Assembly (NCBI RefSeq): GCF_963682185.1
Contig: NZ_OY821667.1
Span: forward strand, 5,035,501-5,099,500
From: an uncultured Cohaesibacter sp.
Lineage (GTDB): Bacteria > Pseudomonadota > Alphaproteobacteria > Rhizobiales > Cohaesibacteraceae
Direction: 5' to 3'
Length of the DNA stretch: 64,000 nucleotides
Shown: positions 53,364 to 61,973 of the stretch, piece after piece
Position numbering within the stretch: position 1 is the stretch's first letter
How the letters are laid out: each line of letters begins with the position of its first letter
The notes under the pieces: model-generated
Seen by the model: only the letters and a program-made list of their open reading frames with translations
The model's database searches: none
What the model was told of the DNA's origin: nothing
Position numbers and translations under genes: made by a program

Positions 53364-54410
53364 ATGGACAATGCTTCCCTGCCAATCTTTGATGGCCACA
53401 ATGACACTTTGCTAAGGCTGGAAATGGCTGCCCGTGAGGGCTCTCCCATGTCCTTTATGGATGGGGATAAACGCTTGCACATAGATTTCCCCAAAGCTCA
53501 GGAAGGCGGCTTTGCCGGTGGGCTCTTTGCCATGTTCGTGCCGCCAGTGAAGGAGTTGGGCAGTAAACCTGATTTCCAGTCCATGGTGAAACCGATCGAG
53601 CAGACATATGCCTTCGATTTGACTGACGCCATGATGGCACGCGCGATGCTTCTGGCTCGGGAATCTGGCGATCGCATTCGCATCTGCCTTTCCAGTCAAG
53701 ACATTCGCAACGCAATGGAAGATGATGCACTTGCCATCATGCTCCATATCGAAGGGGCTGAAGCGATTGATGCGGATTTCAACGCCTTGTCCATTTTGCA
53801 TGAAGCCGGTTTGCGCTCCATTGGTCCGGTCTGGAGCCGCAGCAATATCTTTGGTCATGGTGTGCCGTTTGATTTCCCCGGAAGTCCTGATTCTGGCCCG
53901 GGATTGACTGATCTTGGCAAGGAGCTGGTCAAGCGATGCAATGCGCTCAACATCCTTATCGACCTGTCACACCTCAATGAAAAAGGATTCTGGGATGTGC
54001 ATGCGGTATCCGACAAGCCGCTGCTTGCAACCCATTCCAACGTGCATGCTCTTTGCAAATCGCGTCGGAACCTGACGGACAAACAGCTTTCGGCCATTGC
54101 TGAAAGCCAGGGGCTGGTCGGGCTGAATTATTCAATCGGCTTTCTGCGCTCGGATGGAGACAAATCCCAACTGGACATGGATCTCGACATCATGGTCGAT
54201 CATCTGGCCTATCTCGTCGACAAGTTGGGAGAAGAGGGCGTAGGTCTCGGCTCGGATTTTGACGGAACGACAGTGCCGCGCCGGATTGGCTCCGCAGCCG
54301 GAAACCCAACTCTGATAGAGCGGATGCGGGCGCGTGACTTTGGTGATGAGCTTATTGCCAAGATTGCCTATAAGAACTGGCTCTCCATGCTGGAGCGTTC
54401 TGGTCTTTGA
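53364..54410 (+). CDS. Membrane dipeptidase (renal dipeptidase family, M19)
   Basis: Zinc dipeptidase of 348 residues from ATG 53364; a GTG 12 codons earlier would add a Lys-rich tail (QRNKKKNEIK). Metal ligands are seen in FDGHNDTLLRL (His12, Asp14), LHIEGAEAI (bridging Glu), LIDLSHLNEKGFWDV and ATHSNVHAL (His). The substrate-side GVGLGSDFDGTTVPR closes the barrel. Bacterial members hydrolyse dipeptides, including D-containing ones. Co-directional with the amidotransferase and azlCD genes, it may help process peptides whose amino acids are exported (inference). No signal peptide is seen. Confidence 0.9.
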   Translation: MDNASLPIFDGHNDTLLRLEMAAREGSPMSFMDGDKRLHIDFPKAQEGGFAGGLFAMFVPPVKELGSKPDFQSMVKPIEQTYAFDLTDAMMARAMLLARESGDRIRICLSSQDIRNAMEDDALAIMLHIEGAEAIDADFNALSILHEAGLRSIGPVWSRSNIFGHGVPFDFPGSPDSGPGLTDLGKELVKRCNALNILIDLSHLNEKGFWDVHAVSDKPLLATHSNVHALCKSRRNLTDKQLSAIAESQGLVGLNYSIGFLRSDGDKSQLDMDLDIMVDHLAYLVDKLGEEGVGLGSDFDGTTVPRRIGSAAGNPTLIERMRARDFGDELIAKIAYKNWLSMLERSGL

Positions 54411-54418
54411 GTTTTGGG

Positions 54419-54455
54419 CAGGCCGATGCTCTTCGGGGCATCTGCCTGTTCTTTT
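54419..54455 (+). terminator. Terminator after the dipeptidase gene
   Basis: CAGGCCGATGC (54419-54429) pairs with GCATCTGCCTG (54438-54448) with one bulge, loop TCTTCGGG, followed by TTCTTTT. Confidence 0.8.
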
Positions 54456-54488
54456 AGGAACGGTCTGGACACAGCCTTAAAGGCATAC

Positions 54489-54519
54489 AAAAAAGCCCCG
54501 TATGAAAACGGGGCTTTTT
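54489..54519. terminator. Second, bidirectional terminator before the NYN gene
   Basis: AAAAAAGCCCCG and CGGGGCTTTTT form a perfect eight-base GC core with A/T flanks, loop TATGAAAA. Suited to both the dipeptidase gene and the converging NYN gene. Confidence 0.9.
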
Positions 54520-54544
54520 CAATTGGGGTCAGACGGACCGACGA

Positions 54545-55132
54545 TCAATCGTCATAGTCTCCATCTTCATAGTCATTCTGCACGGGCATCCTTTGAGGAC
54601 GCTCACTCGCATCGCGACCAATGCGGTCTGCGATATGGGCCAGATCAATGAAATGATCTGCCTGTCGGCGAAGCTCATCGGCGATCATTGGCGGCTGGGT
54701 CGACATCGTTGAAACAACGCTGACTTTGCGCCCCTTCCGCTGCAAGGCTTCGACGAGTTTACGGAAATCTCCATCGCCAGAGAAAATTACGAAGTGATCA
54801 ACATGGTCAACAAGCTCCATCGCATCAATGGTTAGCTCGATATCCATATTGCCCTTGATTTTCCGCCGACCAGCGGAATCTGTAAATTCTTTGGTTGGCT
54901 TGGTAACAACATGATAGCCGTTATAATCAAGCCAGTCGATCAAAGGACGAATGGATGAATATTCCTGATCTTCGGCCAGGGCAGTGTAGTAATAAGTTCG
55001 CAGAAGATACCCTTTGCCGCGGAATTCTCTCAGAAGCCTTTTGTAGTCAATATCGAAGCCAAGAGTCTTGGTCGTTGCGTACAGATTGGCCCCGTCGATA
55101 AATAGCGCAACTTTTTCTCTAGGATCAAACAC
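54545..55132 (-). CDS. NYN-domain (LabA/DUF88) protein
   Basis: Protein of 195 residues with a PIN-like NYN domain: FIDGANLYATTKTLGFDIDY near the N-terminus (Asp13, Asn16), SGDGDFRKLVEAL with the second acidic cluster (near 118-124), and GRKVSVVSTM. NYN proteins are predicted metal-dependent RNases. The last 25 residues are acidic and variable. Family members near rpoZ in Rhizobiales are common (recollection). No toxin-like partner is adjacent. Confidence 0.88.
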   Translation of the reverse strand: MFDPREKVALFIDGANLYATTKTLGFDIDYKRLLREFRGKGYLLRTYYYTALAEDQEYSSIRPLIDWLDYNGYHVVTKPTKEFTDSAGRRKIKGNMDIELTIDAMELVDHVDHFVIFSGDGDFRKLVEALQRKGRKVSVVSTMSTQPPMIADELRRQADHFIDLAHIADRIGRDASERPQRMPVQNDYEDGDYDD

Positions 55133-55509
55133 GGAGTCACCCTTTATGCTGGTTTTTCGTTGGATTCAATTTCAGGATGAGTGTTGTAGATAAACACGTC
55201 TGCTCTAAGCCTTGTCTGTCGATGCAAGATTTAAAAATGCGTTATTGAATCATTAAAATATTTGAAACAATTAATTGCAATCTCGCGAAATCAAATCGAT
55301 TCTTAGTCTATACAAATTTATATTCAATAACCACCAAGAAAAACAGATTATAAACGAAATCACAAGATGATAATCATGTATATGGTATCCAAAATTTTGA
55401 CAAAAGCGTATGAAATCGGTTTCAGGCGCAGTTTTGCGAAGGTTCGCCCTTGTCAAATAAAAAAAATCGCTTTATCTAGGGGGAAAATCCCCCATTAAGG
55501 AGATCGTCT
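55133..55509. other. AT-rich divergent promoter region, NYN gene and rpoZ
   Basis: Very AT-rich gap of 377 bases with no convincing gene. It holds the rpoZ promoter near its right end and must hold the NYN promoter at the left. I see no conserved RNA or repeat array. Confidence 0.5.
55450..55493 (+). promoter_or_regulatory. rpoZ: rpoZ promoter and 5' hairpin
   Basis: TTGTCA (55450-55455) and TTATCT (55472-55477) with a 16-base spacer form a sigma-70-like promoter. GGGGGA-AAA-TCCCCC (55479-55493) follows at once, so the transcript would begin within or just before a six-base GC hairpin. AAGGAG (55497-55502) is the ribosome site before ATG 55510. Confidence 0.55.
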
Positions 55510-55914
55510 ATGGCACGCGTCACTGTTGAGGACTGCGTTGATAAGGTTGAGAATCGTTTCGAGCTCGTGCTGCTTTCCGGTCATCGTGCGCGCATGATTT
55601 CTAGTGGCTCTTCGATTACGGTTGATCGCGACAATGACAAAAATCCGGTTGTTGCCCTGCGGGAAATTGCTGATGAAACAGTGTCCCCTGGAGACCTGAA
55701 AGAAGACCTGATCCATTCGCTTCAGAAATATGTCGAGGTTGATGAACCTGAGACTGAAGAAGTCCAGCTGATCACCGCCGACGAAGCCGCAACCACCGAA
55801 TATGAGGGTGTTGCTTCTGAGAATAAAAATGAAGTTGTCTTCGATCAGATGTCTGAGGAAGAGCTTCTGCGCGGATTGGAAAGCCTCGTACCGCCTGATC
55901 GTAACGACGACTGA
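55510..55914 (+). CDS. rpoZ: RNA polymerase omega subunit
   Basis: Small subunit that aids beta' folding and is part of ppGpp response in some bacteria. The 134-residue protein has [22 protein letters not shown] and the core [27 protein letters not shown] long acidic C-terminal tail, as in other alphaproteobacteria, makes it longer than E. coli omega (91). The bifunctional RSH gene lies 256 bases downstream, matching the conserved rpoZ-spoT order. Confidence 0.95.
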   Translation: MARVTVEDCVDKVENRFELVLLSGHRARMISSGSSITVDRDNDKNPVVALREIADETVSPGDLKEDLIHSLQKYVEVDEPETEEVQLITADEAATTEYEGVASENKNEVVFDQMSEEELLRGLESLVPPDRNDD

Positions 55915-55942
55915 GCGCAGCAAGGCATCAGACTTGAGTTTG

Positions 55943-55973
55943 AAAAGGCGGGCGTCATAAGTCCGCCTTTTTT
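55943..55973 (+). terminator. Terminator after rpoZ
   Basis: AAAAGGCGG (55943-55951) pairs with CCGCCTTTT (55963-55971) around GCGTCATAAGT, followed by further T residues. Confidence 0.85.
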
Positions 55974-56170
55974 ATTGGCTTTTTTACTTTGTTCTGCAAT
56001 TCTGGCTGTCCGGCAAGGTCTGGAGTCGGTTTTGCGCGTTCTGGCGAGTCCTCGCCAGCCGAACATTGTCTTCAGTTTCTAGTTTTTAGCGTTCCGGTTT
56101 CTGGTTTGGCGACAAACCGTATGGGCTCGAGTGGTTTCGGGCGCTTAACAATTGAGGTCTCTTCTTCGCC

Positions 56171-58411
56171 ATGATGCGTCAGTACGAACTCGTCGAAAGA
56201 GTTGTAAGCTATAATCCCAATGCTGACGAAGCCCTGTTGAACAAGGCTTATGTCTATTCCATGCGCAAACATGGCAAGCAGAAGCGTGCGTCCGGTGACC
56301 CTTATTTCGTGCATCCTCTCGAGGTTGCTGGCATTCTGACGGATTTGCGGCTGGATGACGGAACGATTGCCGTTGGGTTATTGCATGACACGTTGGAAGA
56401 CACGGACGCGACGCGCACCGAGATTGATTCCATGTTCGGCGAAGAAATCGGCAAGCTCGTTGAGGGGCTGACCAAGATCAGCCAGCTCGATCTGGTGTCT
56501 CGCCGCACCAAGCAGGCTGAAAATATCCGCAAGTTGTTGCTCGCCATCTCCGATGATGTGCGCGTGTTGATCGTTAAACTGGCTGACCGCCTCCACAATA
56601 TGCGCACCTTGCACTATGTGCCAGAGCACAAGCGTCATCGCATCGCACAAGAGACCATCGATATTTATGCGCCTCTTGCCGAACGCATGGGCATGCAGGA
56701 TATTCGCGAAGAGCTGGAAGGACTCTCCTTTAAATATGTCAATCCGGAAGCTTACGAAGCCATCAATGCACGTCTTGAAGAGGTACGCCAGCGCAACAAG
56801 ACCATCATCTCCGAGATTGAAGGTGAGTTGGAAAAAACTTTTGCTGAGAAGGGCTTGAAGGCAACCGTTCGCGGTCGTGAAAAGAAGGCATATTCCATTT
56901 TCCGCAAGATGCAGCGCCAGAATATCGGCTTTGAGCAATTGTCTGATATCTATGCTTTCCGCGTGCTGGTGGAAGATGTCGAAGCCTGTTACCGCACGCT
57001 GGGCATCGTGCACACCATCTGGCCGTGCGTACCTGGTCGCTTCAAGGATTATGTCTCCACTCCCAAGCCTAACGATTATCGCTCCATCCACACCACAGTG
57101 ATCGGGCCGGGGAGGCAGCGCGTCGAGCTGCAGATCCGCACGCATAAAATGCATCAGTTCGCTGAATATGGTGTCGCGGCCCACGCACTGTATAAAGACG
57201 TCAGCGGCAAGACCAAGGGCGGTCGATCTCTGGGACGACTGGCCAAGGATAGCAACGCCTATTCATGGCTGCGCCAGACTGTTGAACTGCTCTCGTCGGG
57301 CAACTCGGCTGAAGAATTCCTTGAGCACACCAAGCTGGAACTGTTTCAGGATCAGGTCTTTTGCTTCACGCCAAAAGGGCGCGTCATTGCCTTGCCGCGT
57401 GGGGCTGTTCCCATTGATTTTGCCTATGCGGTTCATACCGATATCGGGGATACCTGCATTGGCTGCAAGATCAATGGCGCCGTCATGCCTCTGGTGACCG
57501 AACTCAACAACGGCGATGAGGTAGAAATCATCTGCTCAAAGGCGCAAACGCCGCCTCCTGCATGGGAAAATATCGCAGCCACCGGCAAGGCGCGGGCTGC
57601 CATTCGCAAGGCGACACGTGCAGCTGTGCGCAAGCAATATGCCGGCCTTGGAGAGCAGATCTTGCAGAATGCCTTCAAACGGGCCGATCAGGAATATTCT
57701 GCTGAACAGATCAAGGTTACCTTGTCGCGGCTTGGTTTCCAGACATTGGATGACGCGTTGGCTGCCGTCGGGCGTGGAGAGCTTCAGTCCCGTATGGTGA
57801 TTGAGGCGGTCTTCCCGGATTATCAGGACCAGCGCGCAGCCCAGAGTGAAGGCGAGCGCGGGGAAGGGTGGTTCGGCCTGCCTCATGCCTCGGCCATGAA
57901 ATTCCGCATTCCCGGATCTGGCCGGAAACAAAATGGCAAGAACGCCCATCAGTCCGGTCAGCGATCCATCCCCATCCGCGGCCTTTCTGCCGACATTCCC
58001 GTTTCCTTTGCCCCTGAAGGGGGAGCCGTGCCAGGCGACAGGATCGTTGGCATTCACACTCCGGGGAAAGGGGTGACCATCTATCCCATTCATTCTCCGG
58101 CTCTTAGCCAGTTTGAAGACACGCCGGAGCGTTGGCTTGATGTCCGCTGGGATATCGATGAGGAGAATACAGAGCGGTTCCCGGCACGGATTGAGGTTTC
58201 CATCCTCAATGAACCGGGCAGTCTTGCGTCTATCGCCAATGTCATTGCCGAGAATGACGGCAATATCGAGAATATCAAGATGGAGCATCAGATGAGTGAT
58301 TTCCATGAAATGACCATCGATTTGTCAGTCTGGAACCTCAATCATCTTAACCGGATTATTGAACAGATCCGCAGCAAGAAAACCGTATCCAAGGCATGGC
58401 GTGTCAACTGA
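56171..58411 (+). CDS. Bifunctional (p)ppGpp synthetase/hydrolase RSH
   Basis: Stringent-response enzyme that makes and breaks (p)ppGpp. The 746-residue protein has the intact HD hydrolase domain (His48 in YFVHPLEVAG, His72-Asp73 in GLLHDTLED, and KLADRLHNMRTL). The synthetase domain carries YSIFRKMQRQNIGFEQLSDIYAFRV and KPNDYRSIHTTVIGP. A TGS domain follows (VFCFTPKGRVIALPRGAVPIDFAYAVH), then a C-terminal ACT domain from about 670 (ARIEVSILNEPGSLASIANVIAENDGNIENI). Both catalytic sites look complete, so it is the single Rel/SpoT enzyme usual in Rhizobiales. acpS follows in the same direction. Confidence 0.95.
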   Translation: MMRQYELVERVVSYNPNADEALLNKAYVYSMRKHGKQKRASGDPYFVHPLEVAGILTDLRLDDGTIAVGLLHDTLEDTDATRTEIDSMFGEEIGKLVEGLTKISQLDLVSRRTKQAENIRKLLLAISDDVRVLIVKLADRLHNMRTLHYVPEHKRHRIAQETIDIYAPLAERMGMQDIREELEGLSFKYVNPEAYEAINARLEEVRQRNKTIISEIEGELEKTFAEKGLKATVRGREKKAYSIFRKMQRQNIGFEQLSDIYAFRVLVEDVEACYRTLGIVHTIWPCVPGRFKDYVSTPKPNDYRSIHTTVIGPGRQRVELQIRTHKMHQFAEYGVAAHALYKDVSGKTKGGRSLGRLAKDSNAYSWLRQTVELLSSGNSAEEFLEHTKLELFQDQVFCFTPKGRVIALPRGAVPIDFAYAVHTDIGDTCIGCKINGAVMPLVTELNNGDEVEIICSKAQTPPPAWENIAATGKARAAIRKATRAAVRKQYAGLGEQILQNAFKRADQEYSAEQIKVTLSRLGFQTLDDALAAVGRGELQSRMVIEAVFPDYQDQRAAQSEGERGEGWFGLPHASAMKFRIPGSGRKQNGKNAHQSGQRSIPIRGLSADIPVSFAPEGGAVPGDRIVGIHTPGKGVTIYPIHSPALSQFEDTPERWLDVRWDIDEENTERFPARIEVSILNEPGSLASIANVIAENDGNIENIKMEHQMSDFHEMTIDLSVWNLNHLNRIIEQIRSKKTVSKAWRVN

Positions 58412-58499
58412 TTGAAGGTGTTTGACAGACCTGTCAGAGGCGCGGTTAAACAAAGGCCTGACCGGGGCTAGGCATGAAGAGAAAGGAAGAGGCAGACGC

Positions 58500-58916
58500 A
58501 TGATTATCGGCACCGGGAATGATCTGATCGATATCAGACGCATTGAAAAATCTCTTGATCGTTTCGGCGAACGCTTCATCCAGCGTGTCTTTACCGAAAA
58601 GGAAATCGCTCGCTCTGAGCGCAAGGCTCAGAGGGCAGCCTCCTATGCCAAACGGTTCGCCGCCAAGGAAGCCTGTTCCAAGGCATTGGGAACGGGGCTT
58701 TCTCACGGTGTCTTCTGGCGTGATATGGGCGTGAGCAACCTCTCGACGGGCAAGCCGACCATGGTGCTGACCAACGGAGCGCTTAAGCGTATGCAGTCTA
58801 TGATCCCGCCGGGTTTTGTACCTCAGATCGATCTGACGATAACGGATGAATATCCCATCGCGCAGGCCTATGTCATCATTTCGGCAATCCCGGAAAACTG
58901 GCCATCAGCACAATAG
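58500..58916 (+). CDS. acpS: Holo-[acyl-carrier-protein] synthase
   Basis: Transfers 4'-phosphopantetheine from CoA to acyl carrier protein. The 138 residues from ATG 58500 (GGAAGAGG upstream) have the metal-binding Asp8 in [13 protein letters not shown] and Glu57 in [16 protein letters not shown], positions matching E. coli AcpS. The C-terminus has [14 protein letters not shown]. First gene of the acpS-lepB-rnc-era-recO group, 88 bases after RSH. Confidence 0.95.
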   Translation: MIIGTGNDLIDIRRIEKSLDRFGERFIQRVFTEKEIARSERKAQRAASYAKRFAAKEACSKALGTGLSHGVFWRDMGVSNLSTGKPTMVLTNGALKRMQSMIPPGFVPQIDLTITDEYPIAQAYVIISAIPENWPSAQ

Positions 58917-59144
58917 CGCCACAATCAGGGTACAAAGACGCTTCGAACAGCTTTTTAGTTCACTTATACGGTCATATGTACACAGGAATGCCAGACTTTT
59001 CTGCCATTGTGTTTTCTTGATTGTATCGGCGGTACTGTGCCGCTATTACCAAACATGAACCAATTTGAATGGATATGACCGACAAGGCCATCGGCCAGTT
59101 TTTACAAAGACCTGCCGGTCATGATTTAAAAAAGAGAATTCAGT

Positions 59145-59912
59145 GTGTCAGACGATAGCATGAAAGAAAATGAGGGTGGCCTTGGGGAAACCATCAAGGT
59201 CATTATTCAGGCGCTGCTTCTAGCGCTCGTGGTGCGAACGCTTCTATTTCAGCCCTTCTCGATACCCTCCGGTTCCATGAAGTCGACACTTCTGATCGGC
59301 GACTATCTGTTCGTTTCAAAATATAGCTATGGCTATTCGCGTTATTCGATGCCGTTCGGTTTGCCTCTTTTCTCCGGGCGCATCTTGGCCAGCGAACCTA
59401 CGCGCGGTGACATCGTCGTGTTCAAATTGCCGCGCGATCCGTCGGTCGACTATATCAAACGCGTCATCGGGTTACCCGGCGACAAGATCCAGATGATTGG
59501 CGGTCAGCTCTATATCAATGGTACTGCTGTTCAGCATGAGCGGATTGAAGACTTCATCGATACGGACGCGCAGGGGCGCAAGACGCGGGTTGAACGCTTC
59601 CGCGAAACCCTGCCAAATGGCGTCAGCTACACCACGCTCAACCTGACGGACAACAACTATCTCGATAACACGCCGGTTTATGAAGTGCCTGCGGGCCATT
59701 ACTTCATGATGGGCGACAACCGGGACAATTCCTCGGATAGCCGCGTCTTGAGCAATGTCGGCTATGTGCCGTTTGAAAATCTGGTTGGCAAGGCTCAGGT
59801 GATCTTCTTCTCCATTGGCGATGGCAAGGCCCCGTGGGAGATCTGGAGTTGGCCAAGTGCAGCCCGTTGGGAACGTTGGTTCACAAGCCTCAAGCCCGAT
59901 ACCAACGACTAG
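59145..59912 (+). CDS. lepB: Signal peptidase I
   Basis: Membrane serine protease that removes signal peptides. One anchor helix (about 17-36) precedes the catalytic Ser44 in FSIPSGSMKSTLLIGDYL; Lys105 lies in DYIKRVIGLPGD. GDIVVFKLPRDP and YFMMGDNRDNSSDSR are further signature segments. 255 residues. GTG start at 59145 with AAGAGA upstream. It precedes rnc as in many proteobacteria. Confidence 0.95.
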   Translation: MSDDSMKENEGGLGETIKVIIQALLLALVVRTLLFQPFSIPSGSMKSTLLIGDYLFVSKYSYGYSRYSMPFGLPLFSGRILASEPTRGDIVVFKLPRDPSVDYIKRVIGLPGDKIQMIGGQLYINGTAVQHERIEDFIDTDAQGRKTRVERFRETLPNGVSYTTLNLTDNNYLDNTPVYEVPAGHYFMMGDNRDNSSDSRVLSNVGYVPFENLVGKAQVIFFSIGDGKAPWEIWSWPSAARWERWFTSLKPDTND

Positions 59913-60178
59913 AAACAGAGTTGCATGCACATGTCAGTATGGGAGTGGACGCTAGCCGCCGGTTGCTTCACTCCCAATTGTCTGTATAAATGTGACGGGA
60001 GACTTGCCAAAAAGGAGCGGTTTGGAACACATAAGACCGTCTTGATTGGCAAAGAAGAAACCTCATATATCAAGAAATATGCCGCGCAGAAGGGCTCTGT
60101 GTGGCATTCTCTATATAAGGCTCTGCAATAAATTACTGGTGCTAGAAAATACAAAGGAAGGAAACAGGTTAGGGTTAA

Positions 60179-60886
60179 ATGAAGAAAAGAGATGTGGCAA
60201 AACTCGAAGAGCATCTCGGCTATAAATTCAAGGACAGATCACAGCTGGAACGCGCTTTGAGCCACTCCAGTACTGTTGCGTCACCTCGATTGCAGGTAGA
60301 TCAAACCTACCAACGGCATGAATTTCTTGGTGATCGGGTCTTGGCAGTTACAATAGCCGATATGTTGCTGAAAGCCTTTCCCAAGGCAGATGAAGGGGAA
60401 TTGGCCCGTCGTTTCAATGGTCTTGTGCGCAATGAAACCTGCGCGGAAGTGGCCAGAGAAATCGGCCTTGGCCCCTATATCCGCCTCGGCGAGGGAGAAG
60501 CGCAGGCTGGTGGTCGCAAAAAGGAAGCGATCCTTGGTGATGTATGCGAAGCAATCATCGGTGCCATCTATATAGATGGCGGTTTCGAGAAAGCCCGCGA
60601 TATCGTAAAGCACTATTGGGAACGGCGCATGCTGGACTGGACCGGTCCGTTGCGCGACGCCAAAACCACATTGCAGGAATGGGTGCAGGGCAACAAGCTG
60701 CCACCGCCTACCTATCGGCTTGTGGAACGCACCGGCCCCGATCATGAGCCGGAATTCACATTGAATGTCGAAGTGCCGACCCTCAAGCCGGCACAGGGCA
60801 AAGGCCCGTCAAAACGTATTGCCGAGCAGGATGCTGCCCGGACGATGCTCGTAAGAGAAGGACAGTGGAGTGCGGACGTCAAGTGA
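60179..60886 (+). CDS. rnc: Ribonuclease III
   Basis: Double-strand-specific endonuclease for rRNA and mRNA processing. The 235-residue protein has the catalytic signature HEFLGDRVLAVTIADMLL near 44-61 and the second acidic site GDVCEAIIGAIYIDGG (Asp/Glu). The dsRNA-binding domain fills about 155-230: DAKTTLQEWVQGNKLPPPTYRLV and GPSKRIAEQDAARTML. ATG follows AGGAAGGAAACAGG. The gap before it (266 bases) holds only an unsupported frame. Confidence 0.95.
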   Translation: MKKRDVAKLEEHLGYKFKDRSQLERALSHSSTVASPRLQVDQTYQRHEFLGDRVLAVTIADMLLKAFPKADEGELARRFNGLVRNETCAEVAREIGLGPYIRLGEGEAQAGGRKKEAILGDVCEAIIGAIYIDGGFEKARDIVKHYWERRMLDWTGPLRDAKTTLQEWVQGNKLPPPTYRLVERTGPDHEPEFTLNVEVPTLKPAQGKGPSKRIAEQDAARTMLVREGQWSADVK

Positions 60887-60947
60887 CGTCCCCTTCGATT
60901 ACCTCACAAGGGCTTTGAAACAAAGGCCCTGAAACATAAGGACGTTT

Positions 60948-61883
60948 ATGTCAGATACATCCTCTCCAATGTCCGGTGACATGCCGGAAACAGAAACGAA
61001 ATGCGGATATGTGGCCCTGATAGGCGCACCAAACGCGGGCAAGTCGACCCTTGTCAACGAGCTGGTGGGCTCCAAGGTGTCCATCGTTACGCACAAGGTG
61101 CAGACCACTCGCTCGCTTATTCGGGGCATTGCGCTGAAGGACGAAAAGCAGGTTATTTTCGTTGATACGCCGGGTATCTTTGCCCCCAAGCGCCGTCTTG
61201 AAACGGCGATGGTCAACACCGCTTGGGGTGGTGCCAAGGATGCCGACGTCATCGGCATGATTGTGGATGCGCGCAAAGGGGTAACCGAGCAGATCGAGGA
61301 TATTCTCGATCGTCTCAAGGATATCAAACTGCCCAAGGTTCTGATCCTGAACAAGATCGACCTTGTGAAGCGCGATAGCCTGTTGGCGCTGGCCCAACAG
61401 CTCAATGATCGTATCGCCTTTGACGAAACCTTCATGGTGTCGGCTCTTAACGGCGATCGCACGGATGATCTGATGGATTATTTCGCAGATCATATGCCAA
61501 AAGGGCCCTGGCTTTATCCTGAAGACATGATTTCGGATTTGCCCATGCGCCAGCTGGCAGCCGAAATTACCCGTGAGAAAGTCTTTTTGCGCCTGCATCA
61601 GGAACTGCCCTACGCTTCAACGGTGGAAACCGAAAAGTGGGAGCAGAAAAAAGACGGGTCTGTCAGGATCGAACAGGTGATCTATGTGGAACGTGACAAC
61701 CAGAAAATGATCGTTCTGGGCAAGGGCGGCGCCACCATCAAGGCCATTTCCACCGCAGCTCGTAAAGAGCTGATGGAGCTGTTGGAAACCAAGGTGCATC
61801 TGTTCCTGTTTGTTAAAGTGCGTGAGCGCTGGGTCGATGATCCGGAACGCTATCGTGAAATGGGTATCGATTTTCCTATCTAA
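60948..61883 (+). CDS. era: GTPase Era
   Basis: Essential GTPase for 30S ribosome maturation. 311 residues: G1 GAPNAGKSTL (26-35), G2 region QTTRS, G3 FVDTPGIF, G4 LNKIDLV and a C-terminal KH RNA-binding domain with MIVLGKGGATIKAISTAARKEL. An N-terminal 18-residue tail precedes the G domain. ATG follows AAGGACG. A strong intrinsic terminator lies 31 bases behind it. Confidence 0.96.
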   Translation: MSDTSSPMSGDMPETETKCGYVALIGAPNAGKSTLVNELVGSKVSIVTHKVQTTRSLIRGIALKDEKQVIFVDTPGIFAPKRRLETAMVNTAWGGAKDADVIGMIVDARKGVTEQIEDILDRLKDIKLPKVLILNKIDLVKRDSLLALAQQLNDRIAFDETFMVSALNGDRTDDLMDYFADHMPKGPWLYPEDMISDLPMRQLAAEITREKVFLRLHQELPYASTVETEKWEQKKDGSVRIEQVIYVERDNQKMIVLGKGGATIKAISTAARKELMELLETKVHLFLFVKVRERWVDDPERYREMGIDFPI

Positions 61884-61913
61884 CGCCTGCCGCGCGATAA
61901 ATGTGAATGAATG

Positions 61914-61948
61914 AAAAGGGAAGAACCTCATTTGGTTCTTCCCTTTTT
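61914..61948 (+). terminator. Strong terminator between era and recO
   Basis: AAAAGGGAAGAACC (61914-61927) and GGTTCTTCCCTTTT (61934-61947) are perfectly complementary, 14 bp, loop TCATTT, followed by T and CG. It lies between the era stop (61883) and recO, showing that the recO start is at 61974 and not upstream. Confidence 0.85.
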
Positions 61949-61973
61949 CGTCGAACCAAAGCATCTTTGCCAT

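Noticed and set aside
54545-55132. NYN gene as a toxin of a toxin-antitoxin pair
   Set aside because: No small partner gene is adjacent; the gene stands alone between a terminator and a long promoter region.
59925-60131. 68-codon open frame between lepB and rnc
   Set aside because: No ribosome site, no recognisable features, in a gap that probably holds the rnc leader.
61911-61973. Upstream start of recO
   Set aside because: This extension translates the arms of a perfect terminator hairpin; the RecO family sequence starts at 61974.
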